A program made the translations under genes and the position numbers. Shown here one piece after another: positions 1 through 8,817 of a DNA stretch of 64,000 nt. The number at the start of each line of letters is the position of its first letter. Positions within the stretch are counted from its first letter, which is position 1. The DNA is from Methylosinus sp. H3A (GTDB taxonomy: Bacteria > Pseudomonadota > Alphaproteobacteria > Rhizobiales > Beijerinckiaceae): contig NZ_JADNQW010000005.1 in NCBI RefSeq assembly GCF_015709455.1, positions 1,054,001-1,118,000 on the forward strand, given 5' to 3'. The notes below the pieces were generated by a model, which saw only the letters and a list, made by a program, of their open reading frames with translations, searched no databases and had not been told where the DNA came from.

Positions 1-146
1 GCGAATTGATCGCCGAAGCCGGCGTGCTGATGGAGTTCTCCGGCGCAGCCGAGGATCTGGCCCGCACTTGCCACGCGCATCCGACCTTGTCGGAGGCGAT
101 CAAGGAGGCGGCGCTCGGCGTCGCCAAGCGCTCGATCCATTTGTGA
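1..146 (+). CDS. lpdA: Dihydrolipoyl dehydrogenase, C-terminal end (partial)
   Basis: Only the last 47 codons are present; the reading frame is open at the left edge, with the first full codon at base 3. The peptide carries the E3 dimerisation-domain signature [20 protein letters not shown]. In this family that His together with the later Glu belongs to the disulfide-active site completed across the dimer. The enzyme reoxidises lipoyl groups of the 2-oxo acid dehydrogenase complexes using FAD and NAD+. The nearby usg and xerC genes are common lpdA neighbours in Rhizobiales. The family call is firm. Which complex it serves cannot be told, because the upstream genes lie outside the window. Confidence 0.9.
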   Translation, partial: ELIAEAGVLMEFSGAAEDLARTCHAHPTLSEAIKEAALGVAKRSIHL

Positions 147-164
147 AGCGCTCGCAAATCCAAT

Positions 165-213
165 CCCCTCATCCTTCGAGACGCCCGCTGCGCGGGCTCC
201 TCAGGGCGAGGGG
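165..213. repeat. Palindromic intergenic repeat, family A copy 1
   Basis: An imperfect palindrome 19 bases after the lpdA stop. The outer arms are CCCCTC and GAGGGG, around an inner GCCCGC-TGC-GCGGGC stem. It shares the CATCCTTCGAGAC and CTCCTCAGG blocks with the elements at 39438-39506 and 39553-39603. It lies between the convergent lpdA and usg genes, so it may also act as a transcript end, but there is no T-tract. Confidence 0.7.
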
Positions 214-237
214 ACTGGAGGTTTTTCGAGCGGCGAC

Positions 238-507
238 TCAGTGCAGACGGAACTCCTCGCCCACCAGCGAGATTTCCGCCGGGCGAATGAGACCGCTATG
301 CGCCACTTGCACCGAATGGAGCCGCCCATCGAGGCTCCTCTGCCAGAAATCCAGGAATTTGCGCAATTGCGGAAATTCGGGCTGCAGATCGTAGTCCTGC
401 CAGATGTAGGATTGCATGATCGCGGGATGATCGGGCAGACGGTAGAAAATATTGGCCGTCGTCAGTCCATAGCCTTCGAGCATGCGGCGAAATTCGCGCG
501 ACGCCAT
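238..507 (-). CDS. usg: Usg family protein
   Basis: An 89-residue protein matching the alphaproteobacterial Usg family over its whole length. It contains YGLTTANIFYRLPDHP, QSYIWQDYDLQPEFP and LHSVQVAHSGLIRPAE and ends in FRLH. The family has no established biochemical role. The start at 507 was chosen because GAGGAGG lies six bases upstream and homologues begin at this MxSxxFRR point; the frame stays open further upstream but those codons look non-coding. It is convergent with lpdA. Confidence 0.88.
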   Translation of the reverse strand: MASREFRRMLEGYGLTTANIFYRLPDHPAIMQSYIWQDYDLQPEFPQLRKFLDFWQRSLDGRLHSVQVAHSGLIRPAEISLVGEEFRLH

Positions 508-687
508 TCGACGCCTCCTCTTCGATCGCGTGAAACGATAGGTTCGACTGCGATCATCATGCAAGGAGAATGCCGAATAAACTTTTAAAAACAATATGCT
601 AGCAGCAGGCCACAGCGAGTGCTGATCCGCGTGGCGGCCGCGCTCCGAAAATGGGAGAGCGCGGACGCCGTTTCTCGAGAAGCCGCC

Positions 688-1176
688 TCACTGCACGAGC
701 GTGTCGGCGCCGATTTTGGCGACCTGCGCATCCTGCTGCGACGTGGCGCCGGAGACGCCGATCGCGCCGATGATCTCGCCCTTGTAGACGAGCGGGACGC
801 CACCCTCGAGCGGGGTGACATTGGGCAGGCTCAGCAGAGCGACGCGGCCGCCGGCGACGGCGTCCTCGAGCGCTTTGGTCGGACGCTTGAACAGCGCGGA
901 GGTGCGCGCCTTGCGCGTCGCCGTCTCGGACGACGAGGCCTGCGTGCCGTCGAGGCGCTGCAGATAGAGGAGATTGCCGCCGTCGTCGACAATGGCGATC
1001 ACCACATTCCAGCCATTCTTGAGGGCCTCCGCCTCGGCGGCGGCGGCGGCCTTCTTGGCGCCGTCCAGGGTGAGCGAGAATTTCTGCTTCACGCCTTTGG
1101 TGTCGCCCTCCGCCGAAAAAGCCGCGGGGACGGAGAGGAAGAGGGCGCCGATCGCGGCCGCCATGACGAAGCGCAT
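688..1176 (-). CDS. Periplasmic HbpS/GlcG-like protein
   Basis: A 162-residue protein with a cleavable signal peptide (about residues 1-21, ending AAFSA) followed by one GlcG/HbpS-type domain (Pfam PF03928). Family signatures include LTLDGAKKAAAAAEAEA, VVIAIVDDGGNLLYLQRLDG, FKRPTKALEDAV and a C-terminal GVSGATSQQDAQVA. Members bind haem or small ligands in the periplasm or outside the cell; several sit near PQQ- or haem-dependent oxidation genes. No partner gene is adjacent here, so the ligand is unknown. It stands alone, with its own roughly 160-bp upstream region shared with the divergent gene to its right. Confidence 0.85.
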   Translation of the reverse strand: MRFVMAAAIGALFLSVPAAFSAEGDTKGVKQKFSLTLDGAKKAAAAAEAEALKNGWNVVIAIVDDGGNLLYLQRLDGTQASSSETATRKARTSALFKRPTKALEDAVAGGRVALLSLPNVTPLEGGVPLVYKGEIIGAIGVSGATSQQDAQVAKIGADTLVQ

Positions 1177-1339
1177 TAGTTATCTCCATTGTCTATAGAA
1201 CTACTATAGTAAAATACGCGCTTCGACTTTCGTCAAGACACTCTCGGCGCTATCGGCGCGATTGACAGGGCGCCGCTTGCTTTCGAGACCGGAGAGTGAT
1301 CGACTCCAGCGGCGGCTGCGGGAGGTAGCGAGACACCAA

Positions 1340-1909
1340 ATGGAAGCACTCGGCCGGCGCCTCATTCGCGCCTTCTGGTTCACGCTGGCGATTCTCTTCC
1401 TCATCGAGAGCTGGCTGTGGGACAATGTGAAAATCGCGCTCGTGTGGCTCGCGAGCGCGCTGGGCTTGAAGGAGCTCGAGGCGCGGCTGCGCGCTTTCAT
1501 CGCCGGCCTCACGCCGATCGCGACGCTCGCTGTCTTCGCTCTGCCGGCGATCACGATTTTTCCGCTGAAGTTGCTGGCCGTCGCCGCCATCGCCCATGGC
1601 CATGTGGTCGCCGGACTCGCAGTGATCCTCGCCGCCAAGACATTGGCGCTCGGCGTCACATCCTTCCTCTTCGACGCGAGCCGCGAGAAACTGCTGCAGA
1701 TCGGCTGGTTCGCGAAACTCTATGAGACGACGCTGCACGTGAGCCGCTGGGCGCATGAGCGCGTCGAGCCGTTCAAGCGGCGTATTCGCGAAGCCAAGGA
1801 TTATCTGAAAGCGCGACTCGCTCTCGCGCTGGGCGAAGAGGGCCGCTCGCTGTTCTTGCGCAAGCTCGCCCTGTTGCGCGCCCTCGTCCGCCGCCGCGGC
1901 GCGGCGTGA
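1340..1909 (+). CDS. Uncharacterised membrane protein
   Basis: A 189-residue protein of unknown function. It has a hydrophobic segment near residues 8-24 and a longer hydrophobic hairpin around residues 55-95 (TPIATLAVFALPAITIFPLK and the following Ala-rich stretch). A basic C-terminal tail ends RRRGAA. The start at 1340 was preferred because GGAGG lies upstream, though at a long 14-base spacing. A TTG at 1262 in the same frame would add 26 residues but has no ribosome-binding site. The frame, codon use and membrane topology support a real gene. No enzyme motif is visible. Confidence 0.7.
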   Translation: MEALGRRLIRAFWFTLAILFLIESWLWDNVKIALVWLASALGLKELEARLRAFIAGLTPIATLAVFALPAITIFPLKLLAVAAIAHGHVVAGLAVILAAKTLALGVTSFLFDASREKLLQIGWFAKLYETTLHVSRWAHERVEPFKRRIREAKDYLKARLALALGEEGRSLFLRKLALLRALVRRRGAA

Positions 1910-1932
1910 CGAGACGTTCCGCTCCCCGCCGC

Positions 1933-2067
1933 TCAGCGGCAGAGCGCATAGCCGAGGCAGGCGTCGGCCGAAGCCGCCTGTCCCGAGGTGACGATGATCC
2001 AAACGCCGTAGCCGAAAGCCATGACGAGAACCAATCCGAGCAGCGACAGTCTCGGCGCCTGACCCAT
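1933..2067 (-). CDS. Small single-pass membrane protein (44 aa)
   Basis: A 44-residue protein with one clear transmembrane segment (LSLLGLVLVMAFGYGVWIIV) and a short C-terminal tail with two cysteines (DACLGYALCR). GGAGGGGAAA immediately precedes the ATG at 2067, which is good evidence for translation. It is convergent with the membrane-protein gene ending at 1909. No family is recognised. It could be a small membrane regulator or subunit, but nothing in the sequence says which. Confidence 0.55.
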   Translation of the reverse strand: MGQAPRLSLLGLVLVMAFGYGVWIIVTSGQAASADACLGYALCR

Positions 2068-2305
2068 TTTCCCCTCCACCGATCGCCGGCGCCCGTCCCC
2101 TCGACGGACGCCGTCAACCTGCCTGAGCCGGAAAATCACATGCGTGCGCGATCGCACGAGGCGAGAAATCCGGCGGGTTCGCAAGGAAAGAAGGGCGGAG
2201 AAAAGAAAAGGCGAGACCTCGCCTCAGATCAAATTTTTGGCGAGGGAGCGCTTGACGAGATCGCGAGAACTCGACGCAAAATCAAATCTATTTGCGAAAT
2301 GAAAC

Positions 2306-3295
2306 CTATTTGATGGAATCGCGGGCGCCGCGCGGATGCGCCGAGCGCCAGGCGTCGAGCAGCCGCGTCTTGTCGACGGCGGCGTAGATTTGCGTCGTCG
2401 AGAGCGAGGCGTGGCCGAGCAGCTCCTGTATGCTGCGCAAATCGCCGCCACGGCCCAGGAGATGCGTCGCGAAGGAATGGCGCAGCGCATGGGGCGTGGC
2501 GCTCGCCGGCAGGCCCAGCGCGCCGCGCATTCGCTCCACGGCGAGCTGCAATATGCGCGGCGAGAGGGGCCCCCCTCTCGCGCCGACGAACAAAGGGCCG
2601 CCGGCGAGGTGATAGGGGCAGAGCGCGATATACTCCTCTATCGCCCGGCGAACCGGCTCTATGACCGGGACCACGCGCGTCTTGCCGCCCTTGCCGGTGA
2701 TGGAGACGCGGTCGACGGCCCCGATGGGAGCCCGGTCGCGCTCGATCGACAGCGCCTCGGAAATGCGCAATCCCGCGCCATAGAGCAGCGCCAGAGCAGC
2801 GGCGTCACGGGCGAGAATCCAGGGTTCGCGCGCTTCGCCGGCGCGGGTCTCGGCGCAGGTCAGGTCGCGGGCGTCGGCGACGCTCAGCGCCTTGGGCAGG
2901 CTGTGAGGCTTTTTGGGCGCGCGGACGGCGCCGAAGACGTCGGTCTTGGCAAGACCCTTTTTCTCGAGGAAGCGCATCAACGAGCGCACGGCGGCCAGCG
3001 CCCGCAGGAGCGAGCGATTCTCGAGCCCCTCGGTGCGGCGCCGCGCCATGAAGGCGCGTATATCGGCCGGGGCGAGCGCGCTCAATGTGGCGGCGTCCGC
3101 CGGCGCGCCGCGATGCTCGGCGAGAAACTCCAAGAAAAACCGTGCGTCGCGCGCATAGGCGTCGAGCGTGTGGCGGGAGGCGCGCCGCTCGCCGGCGAGA
3201 TGGTCGAGCCAAGCCCCAGCCTCGGAGACGACATCGGGCGCCGCCAGAAAGGCGGCGCCCGATCTTTTGGTTGCGGCTCTTGGGGAATCGCGCAT
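2306..3295 (-). CDS. xerC: Tyrosine recombinase XerC
   Basis: A 329-residue phage-integrase-family recombinase. The N-terminal SAM-like core-binding domain spans about residues 20-125 and the catalytic domain about 140-320. Catalytic residues are visible: R177 (GAGLRISEA), K202 in the beta-hairpin (TGKGGKTRVV), H269 and R272 (HALRHSFATHLL), H295 (LLGHASLSTT) and nucleophile Y304 (TQIYAAVD). With XerD it resolves chromosome dimers at dif. Length and C-terminal sequence fit XerC better than XerD, and the lpdA-usg neighbourhood agrees. The start at 3295 gives the normal family length; upstream codons in frame lack family similarity. Confidence 0.9.
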   Translation of the reverse strand: MRDSPRAATKRSGAAFLAAPDVVSEAGAWLDHLAGERRASRHTLDAYARDARFFLEFLAEHRGAPADAATLSALAPADIRAFMARRRTEGLENRSLLRALAAVRSLMRFLEKKGLAKTDVFGAVRAPKKPHSLPKALSVADARDLTCAETRAGEAREPWILARDAAALALLYGAGLRISEALSIERDRAPIGAVDRVSITGKGGKTRVVPVIEPVRRAIEEYIALCPYHLAGGPLFVGARGGPLSPRILQLAVERMRGALGLPASATPHALRHSFATHLLGRGGDLRSIQELLGHASLSTTQIYAAVDKTRLLDAWRSAHPRGARDSIK

Positions 3296-3351
3296 GGCGA
3301 TAAGTGGTGGCGCGCGCGGATAAAGGAAGGGTAAACCCGCGCCCGAATGGC

Positions 3352-3672
3352 TCAGCTCTGCTGCACCTCGGCCCTCGCCTTGTCCAGCAGCTCGTCGAGA
3401 GTGCGACGAATCTGATGGTCGGACTGGTCGACGCCGGCCGCGGCGAAATCGTCCTTCACCCTGGAAAAGACCAGCTCGTCCGCATTGGCGGAAGCCTCCG
3501 CCGCCACCAGCGCCTCGGCGTAGGCCTCGGCCTCCGGCCCTGTTTTGCCGAGCTTTTCCGCGGCCCAAAGGCCGAACAGTCGGTTACGCCGCGCCTCGGC
3601 GCGGAACTGGAGCTCCTGCTCGTGGACGTAGCGCTTCTCGAAAGACTCTTCCCGGTTGTCGAATGTGCTCAT
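3352..3672 (-). CDS. DUF1476 / F1-ATPase zeta-type inhibitor
   Basis: A 106-residue, highly charged helical protein of the DUF1476 family (Pfam PF07345). It starts MSTFDNREESFEKRYVHEQE and continues with FRAEARRNRLFGLWAAEKLG. In Paracoccus and other alphaproteobacteria this family is the zeta subunit, which blocks ATP hydrolysis by F1FO-ATP synthase through its N-terminal helix. The start at 3672 has GAGGG upstream and matches the family N-terminus. It lies 56 bp downstream of the xerC start on the same strand. Function is transferred from family knowledge. Confidence 0.85.
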   Translation of the reverse strand: MSTFDNREESFEKRYVHEQELQFRAEARRNRLFGLWAAEKLGKTGPEAEAYAEALVAAEASANADELVFSRVKDDFAAAGVDQSDHQIRRTLDELLDKARAEVQQS

Positions 3673-4005
3673 GGCAACCCTCGGATGTTTTGTCGGCCCA
3701 CGCTCATCAGGCACGATTGTGGATGTAGGCGATTCGGTCTGAAATCCAATGACATTCCCGGAATTAACGAAAATTTCAGTCAAGTTGTGTCCGCCCCTCG
3801 ATTCGGTTAGTCTGGCGTGGCGGGTTGTAACGGCCGCCGGAACAGGATACGACCCGGTTCCATCCGCGGCCACTGCGAACGCCGCTTCGGACGGACGTCC
3901 CTTTTCCCGAGCCCGCGCTCAGGTCTGGGCGGCGGTCGTTTCCGAAGCCGAACCGAGGAGCCACGGGCCCGTCAGATGGATTTTCTCAAGCCCCGGTTGA
4001 TCCCG

Positions 4006-4770
4006 ATGAATCGCCGCCGCCGCATCTACGAAGGCAAGGCCAAGGTCCTCTATGAGGGCCCGGAGCCCGGGACGTTGATCCAGCATTTCAAGGACGACGC
4101 CACCGCGTTCAACGCCAAGAAGCACGAAGTCATCGACGGGAAGGGCGTCCTCAACAATCGCATCTCGGAATTCGTCTTCCAGCATCTGAACGATATCGGC
4201 GTGCCGACGCATTTCATCCGCAGGTTGAACATGCGCGAGCAGCTGATTCGCGAGGTAGAGATCGTTCCACTCGAGATCGTCGTGCGCAATGTCGCCGCCG
4301 GCTCGCTGTCCAAACGCCTCGGCATGGAGGAAGGCACGCAGCTGCCGCGCTCCATCATCGAATTCTATTACAAGAACGACGCGCTCGACGACCCGATGGT
4401 CTCGGAAGAGCACATCACCGCCTTCGGCTGGGCGAGCCCGCAGGAGATCGACGACATCATGGCCTTGGCCATTCGCGTCAATGATTTCCTCTCGGGCCTG
4501 TTCCTCGGCGTCGGCATCCGCCTCGTCGACTTCAAGATGGAGTGCGGGCGGTTGTGGGAAGGCGACATGATGCGTATCGTCGTCGCCGACGAGATTTCCC
4601 CCGACTCCTGCCGGCTGTGGGACATCAAGTCCAACGACAAGCTGGACAAGGACCGCTTCCGCCGCGACATGGGCGGCCTCGTCGAGGCCTATACGGAAGT
4701 GGCGCGCCGTCTCGGCATTCTGCAAGAGAACGAGACGCCCCGTCCGAGCCAGCCCAAGCTGGTGCAGTAA
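4006..4770 (+). CDS. purC: Phosphoribosylaminoimidazole-succinocarboxamide synthase
   Basis: A 254-residue SAICAR synthetase that joins CAIR and aspartate using ATP in purine synthesis. Motifs: N-terminal [37 protein letters not shown]-site [20 protein letters not shown] and C-terminal [13 protein letters not shown] plus [13 protein letters not shown]. The start [11 protein letters not shown] at 4006 matches the usual family length and N-terminus. An in-frame ATG at 3976, with GAGGAG about 15 bases upstream, is an alternative that adds ten residues. The gene is monocistronic here and is followed by two inverted palindromic repeats. Confidence 0.93.
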   Translation: MNRRRRIYEGKAKVLYEGPEPGTLIQHFKDDATAFNAKKHEVIDGKGVLNNRISEFVFQHLNDIGVPTHFIRRLNMREQLIREVEIVPLEIVVRNVAAGSLSKRLGMEEGTQLPRSIIEFYYKNDALDDPMVSEEHITAFGWASPQEIDDIMALAIRVNDFLSGLFLGVGIRLVDFKMECGRLWEGDMMRIVVADEISPDSCRLWDIKSNDKLDKDRFRRDMGGLVEAYTEVARRLGILQENETPRPSQPKLVQ

Positions 4771-4793
4771 ACCCAACAATCATCGAGCGCGCT

Positions 4794-4847
4794 CCCTTCT
4801 CCCACTCGTGGGAGAAGGTGGCCCCGCGAAGCGGGGTCGGATGAGGG
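4794..4847. repeat. Palindromic intergenic repeat, family B copy 1
   Basis: A two-stem element: CTTCTCCCACTCGTGGGAGAAG, then GGTGGCCCCGCGAAGCGGGG and TCGGATGAGGG. It lies just after the purC stop. Similar elements in opposite or equal orientation occur at 4899-4954, 8600-8652 and 8739-8796. Confidence 0.8.
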
Positions 4848-4898
4848 CGGCTGCGGTTTCCGGGGACGATGAAGATGTCGAGCGCGCAGGGGCGCGGA

Positions 4899-4954
4899 CC
4901 CTCATCCGACCCTCGCTGACGCGAGGGCCACCTTCTCCCGCAGGCGGGAGAAGG
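4899..4954. repeat. Palindromic intergenic repeat, family B copy 2 (inverted)
   Basis: The reverse-oriented counterpart of the 4794-4847 element: CCCTCATCCGACCC, a CTCGC-TGAC-GCGAG stem, CCACC and CTTCTCCCGC-AG-GCGGGAGAAG. The two copies form an inverted pair 51 bp apart between the purC and hemA 3' ends, a position typical of REP-like elements. Confidence 0.8.
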
Positions 4955-5003
4955 CGACGCGAATCTTTTCAAATCCTTGGATTCGAGTCCGAGTCGACGC
5001 CGC

Positions 5004-6290
5004 TCACTGCGCGGCGAGCTTGATCTCGGGATAGGTACAGCGCTCGCGGCTCTCCGCGTCGACATGCAGATGCTGCGGCGGCTCCACGAAGGGGATGCCC
5101 AGCGTGTGCCAGACATCGACCACCGCCTCGACCAGAGCAACGATATGCTCCGGCGTATGGCGCGGCGTGGGCGTGATGCGCAGACGCTCCGATCCGCGCG
5201 CGACGGTCGGATAATTGATCGGCTGGATATAAATATCGTGGCGCTCGAGCAGCATGTCGCTCGCCGCCTTGCACAGCTCGGCGTCGCGCACCATCACGGG
5301 CACGATATGCGAGCCATTCTCCAGAACCGGCAGACCGGCCGCAGCCAGCGCATGTTTGGTGATATGCGAGGCGCGCTGATGGGCGGCGCGCAGATCGGAG
5401 CGTGTCTTCAACACCCGAACGGCGACCGTCGCCGCGGCGGCGATGGCGGGCGGCAGAGCCGTGGTGAAAATGAAGGAGGCCGCATAGCTGCGAATGGCGT
5501 CGATCACCACACGGTCGCCGGCGATATAGCCGCCGAGCGTGCCGAAGCCCTTGGCCAGCGTGCCCTCTATGACGTCGATGCGATGCATGACGCCCTCGCG
5601 CTCGCAGATGCCGCCGCCGCGCGCGCCATACATGCCGACCGCATGGACCTCGTCGATATAGGTCATGGCGCCATGACGCTCGGCGAGCGTGGCGATCTCG
5701 GCGACCGGGGCGATATTGCCGTTCATCGAATAGAGGCTCTCGAAGACGATGAGCTTGGGCCGATTTCCGGCCTCGACGAGCAGCTCCTCGAGATGGGCGA
5801 GATCATTGTGGCGGAAAATCTTGCGCTCGGCGCGTGAGCGCTTCACGCCCTCGATCATCGAATTATGGTTGGAGGCGTCGGAGAGGATGACGCAATCGGG
5901 CAAGAGGTCGGCGATCGTCGATATGGCGGCGAGATTGGATATCCAGCCCGAAGTGAAGACGAGCGCGGCCTCCTTGCCATGGAGGTCGGCGAGCTCGCTC
6001 TCGAGCTCCACGATCGCATGGCTGGTGCCGGAGATGTTGCGCGTGCCGCCGGCGCCCGCGCCGACGCGCGAGGCGGTCTCCACCATTGCGGCGATCACCT
6101 CGGGGTTCTGCCCCATGCCGAGATAATCATTGGAGCACCACACCGTCACATCGCGGGTGGAGCCGTCGTCGCAATGCCAGACCGCTTGTGGGAAAGTTTC
6201 GACACAGCGTTCGAGATGGGCGAAGACCCGGTAACGGCGCTCCTCCTGGAGACGAGTGACTGCCGTCTCGAAAAAGCGCCGATAGTCCAT
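5004..6290 (-). CDS. hemA: 5-aminolevulinate synthase
   Basis: A 428-residue PLP-dependent alpha-oxoamine synthase. It condenses glycine and succinyl-CoA to 5-aminolevulinate, the Shemin route to haem used by alphaproteobacteria. Visible signatures: [59 protein letters not shown] and the PLP lysine K247 in [14 protein letters not shown]. The C-terminal [10 protein letters not shown] is also typical. Length is normal for HemA. It is convergent with purC; the 230-bp upstream region probably holds its own promoter. Confidence 0.95.
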   Translation of the reverse strand: MDYRRFFETAVTRLQEERRYRVFAHLERCVETFPQAVWHCDDGSTRDVTVWCSNDYLGMGQNPEVIAAMVETASRVGAGAGGTRNISGTSHAIVELESELADLHGKEAALVFTSGWISNLAAISTIADLLPDCVILSDASNHNSMIEGVKRSRAERKIFRHNDLAHLEELLVEAGNRPKLIVFESLYSMNGNIAPVAEIATLAERHGAMTYIDEVHAVGMYGARGGGICEREGVMHRIDVIEGTLAKGFGTLGGYIAGDRVVIDAIRSYAASFIFTTALPPAIAAAATVAVRVLKTRSDLRAAHQRASHITKHALAAAGLPVLENGSHIVPVMVRDAELCKAASDMLLERHDIYIQPINYPTVARGSERLRITPTPRHTPEHIVALVEAVVDVWHTLGIPFVEPPQHLHVDAESRERCTYPEIKLAAQ

Positions 6291-6521
6291 GTGACGACCC
6301 TTTATGCCGCGATAAGGGGGACGGATACTCTTCGCCCCTCGCGAGATCGCTGCGCGCTCTGACCGCGCTGCTCCCGCTTTGTGCGTTTTGCTACATAAAC
6401 TATCCGAAGAGGCTTGGCGAGAGGCAGATCGTCGCGCCGAGACGAAGTCATGAAAAGGCCACGAATCCTTTTCTCTCCGCGAGCGTGAGCGTGAAAGAAT
6501 TTCCCGCTTCAGGACGGAAAT

Positions 6522-7853
6522 CTATTTTGCGTCGCACAAAGTCTCCAACGGCAATCGGGCCTCGAGGCGCGCGCCGCGCGGCGATGCGGTGTCGAGCGTC
6601 AGCCGGCCGCCGAGGGCGGCGACGCGTTCGCTCATGCCGCGCAGGCCGATGCCTTCGCGCGCGCCGTCGCGGACCCCGGCGCCGTCGTCGCGCACGCTGA
6701 CGCGCAATTCGCTTTTTCCGCCCGAAACAATGCGCTCCACCGTCACCTCGACTCGCGCTGCGCGCGCGTGGCGGAACACATTGGTCAGCCCTTCCTGGAC
6801 GATGCGATAGGCGGTGAGCGCGATCGACTCGTCGAGCGGCGCCCCCGCCTCCTCGACATGCAGCCAGACGGCGACCTTCGGATAGAGATCGCGCCAGCCT
6901 TGGGCGAGCGCCTGCAATGCGCCCTCGAGGCCCATTTCGTCGAGCGCCGCCGGTCGCAGCCGCCCGAGGATGCGGCGATTGACCTGCTGCAGCGCGCCGA
7001 GCTGCTCGTCGATATTCAGGCAATCATCCCGACGGGCGCCTTCGAGCTTGCGGGCCAGCGCGCCGAGCCCGGCGCGTATGCTGAAGAGAAAGGGGCCGAT
7101 CTCGTCGTGCAGATCGCGGGCGATGTCGCGCCGCTCCTCGTCCTGCACATGGATGATGCGCTCGACCAGCGCGCGATTCTCGGCGTCGAAACGCGCCAGC
7201 GTCTCCGCCAGCGCATCGACTCTGCCGGCGATGGCGACGAATTCCGGCGCGTCGCCGGCGACCATTCGGACGTCGCGGTCGCCGCGCTCGAGACGATGCA
7301 GCGCCGCGGCGAGCGTCGAGACGGGCGCGAGCGCGCGCGAGACGACGATCGACACCACGCCGAAGCCGGCGAGCGCCAGAGCCGCGGCGCCCAGCGCCAG
7401 CAGCCAAACCTCCTCCCAAATCTCGTCGATCTCGTCCCCTGGCTCCGCGACGAGCGCCAGCTCCCCGCCGAGCCGGCCGCGACCCTCGAGCGCGATGCGC
7501 GTCGCGCTGCGCGGGCCGGCGACGAGCGCCGCGAACCAGGCGGGCGCGCGCCGGTCCTCCCCCGTGATCGCCCTCTCCTCGTCCGAGCCGGCCATGAAGA
7601 TATGGATGTGCCGCAGCCGCTCGACCTCGGCGAGCCGGCTGCGCAAGGCGGGAAGCGGGTCGTCGCTCTCCTCGACGCTGGCCAGCGCCGTCGCCACGAA
7701 TTCCCGGGCGAGCCGGGCGGTGCTGTCGGCTTCCGCACGCACGCGGGAGGCGGCGTGCAGCATCAACAGGCCGACGCCGAGCGCGAGGCCCACGGCGAGC
7801 GTCGCGCCGAGCAGCGCCAACAGCCGGGCGCGAAGCGACAATCCTTTCAGCAT
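6522..7853 (-). CDS. Sensor histidine kinase, HisKA_3 (NarX/DesK-like), copy 1
   Basis: A 443-residue membrane kinase. It has a TM helix near residues 5-30, a periplasmic domain of about 115 residues, a second TM near 145-172, a HAMP segment and a HisKA_3 dimerisation helix with H249 in DIARDLHDEIGP. A HATPase follows, with VRDDGAGV and GIGLRGMSERVAALGG. It is paralogous to the kinase at 9554-10942. The response-regulator gene starts divergently 99 bp away, so both probably share one control region. The start at 7853 (MLKGLSL) was chosen over an ATG six codons upstream because AAGGCGG precedes it. The signal is unknown; lanthanide, methanol or PQQ-dehydrogenase control is inferred from the lanmodulin locus 3 kb away. 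Confidence 0.85.
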   Translation of the reverse strand: MLKGLSLRARLLALLGATLAVGLALGVGLLMLHAASRVRAEADSTARLAREFVATALASVEESDDPLPALRSRLAEVERLRHIHIFMAGSDEERAITGEDRRAPAWFAALVAGPRSATRIALEGRGRLGGELALVAEPGDEIDEIWEEVWLLALGAAALALAGFGVVSIVVSRALAPVSTLAAALHRLERGDRDVRMVAGDAPEFVAIAGRVDALAETLARFDAENRALVERIIHVQDEERRDIARDLHDEIGPFLFSIRAGLGALARKLEGARRDDCLNIDEQLGALQQVNRRILGRLRPAALDEMGLEGALQALAQGWRDLYPKVAVWLHVEEAGAPLDESIALTAYRIVQEGLTNVFRHARAARVEVTVERIVSGGKSELRVSVRDDGAGVRDGAREGIGLRGMSERVAALGGRLTLDTASPRGARLEARLPLETLCDAK

Positions 7854-7952
7854 GACGGCCCGCCTTTGCATTGCGCGGCGACTTTACGTAAGGGTAGCGC
7901 CCGGTCAATCCGTCCCGGCGCTTCCGAGCGAAGCGTCCCGCAACGAGGCGTC

Positions 7953-8585
7953 GTGAGTCAGCAAATGCGCGTCCTGATCGTCGACGATCATCCGATCATC
8001 GTCTCCGGCTGCGCTGCGATGCTCGCCGGCGAGGGCGATATAGAAGCGCGCGACGCCGGCGACGCGGAGACGGCGCTCGCCATCTTCGTCGAATGGCGGC
8101 CGGACGTCGCCGTGGTCGACATCAACCTCCCCGGCGCCTCCGGCTTCGAGCTGACGCGCCGCATGCTGCGCCACGACGCCGAGGCGCGCATCGTCATTTT
8201 TTCCATGAATGACGATCCGATCTTCGCCGCGCGGGCGATCGAGGCCGGCGCGCGCGGATATGTGACGAAGAACGACGATCCTTTTCTTCTGCTCAGAGCC
8301 GTGCGGGACGTCGCGGCGGGCGGCGTGTTTCTGATGCCGCGGCTCGCCAATCGCCTCGCCTTCGACAAGACCGCGGCGCTCGCCAATCCTCTGGCGGAGC
8401 TGAGCTCGCGCGAGCTGGAGATTTTGCGCATGCTCGGCAAGGGCTCGAGCATGACCGAGATCGCCGATGCGGTGCATGTCTCCTACAAGACGATCGCCAA
8501 CACTTGCTCGCTGCTGAAGCGCAAGCTCGGCGCTCGCACGCCGATGGATCTGGTGCGCATTGCGATCGAGCAGCGTCTGGCGTGA
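7953..8585 (+). CDS. LuxR/NarL-family response regulator, copy 1
   Basis: About 210 residues: a receiver domain with VLIVDDHP and phospho-acceptor D56 (VAVVDINLPG), then a C-terminal GerE/LuxR helix-turn-helix (SSRELEILRMLGKGSSMTEI, VSYKTIANTCSLLKRKLGA). The GTG start at 7953 has GAGG four bases upstream; the ATG at 7965 (MRVLIVDDHP) matches the paralogue's start and is an equally reasonable choice, placing the acceptor at D52. It is the cognate partner of the divergent kinase. The recognition helix differs only modestly from copy 2, so overlapping targets are possible. Confidence 0.87.
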   Translation: MSQQMRVLIVDDHPIIVSGCAAMLAGEGDIEARDAGDAETALAIFVEWRPDVAVVDINLPGASGFELTRRMLRHDAEARIVIFSMNDDPIFAARAIEAGARGYVTKNDDPFLLLRAVRDVAAGGVFLMPRLANRLAFDKTAALANPLAELSSRELEILRMLGKGSSMTEIADAVHVSYKTIANTCSLLKRKLGARTPMDLVRIAIEQRLA

Positions 8586-8599
8586 TGGCGGAGCCTCTT

Positions 8600-8652
8600 C
8601 CTTCTCCCGCCTGCGGGAGAAGGTGGCCCTTGCGAAGCAAGGGTCGGATGGG
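8600..8652. repeat. Palindromic intergenic repeat, family B copy 3
   Basis: CCTTCTCCCGC-CT-GCGGGAGAAGG followed by a GCCCTTGC-GAA-GCAAGGG stem and TCGGATGGGG. It begins 14 bases after the stop of response regulator 1 and faces the inverted copy at 8739-8796. Confidence 0.8.
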
Positions 8653-8738
8653 GGCCCGCGGAAATTCGCTTTCCAATTTTTCCCGAGCGTAATGTCAAAA
8701 TATTCCTGAGAAAAAACAGCGCATCGGAACACGTTGCG

Positions 8739-8796
8739 CCCTCATCATCCGACCCGGCTACGCCGGGTCCACCTTCTCCCGCGAGCGGGAGAAGGG
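8739..8796. repeat. Palindromic intergenic repeat, family B copy 4 (inverted)
   Basis: CCCTCATCATCCGACCCGG-CTA-CCGGGTC-like stem, then CCACCTTCTCCCGC-GA-GCGGGAGAAGG. It precedes the 3' end of response regulator 2. With the 8600-8652 copy it marks the axis of the mirror-image two-component locus. Confidence 0.8.
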
Positions 8797-8817
8797 AGCG
8801 CGCACAATGATCGTGGA

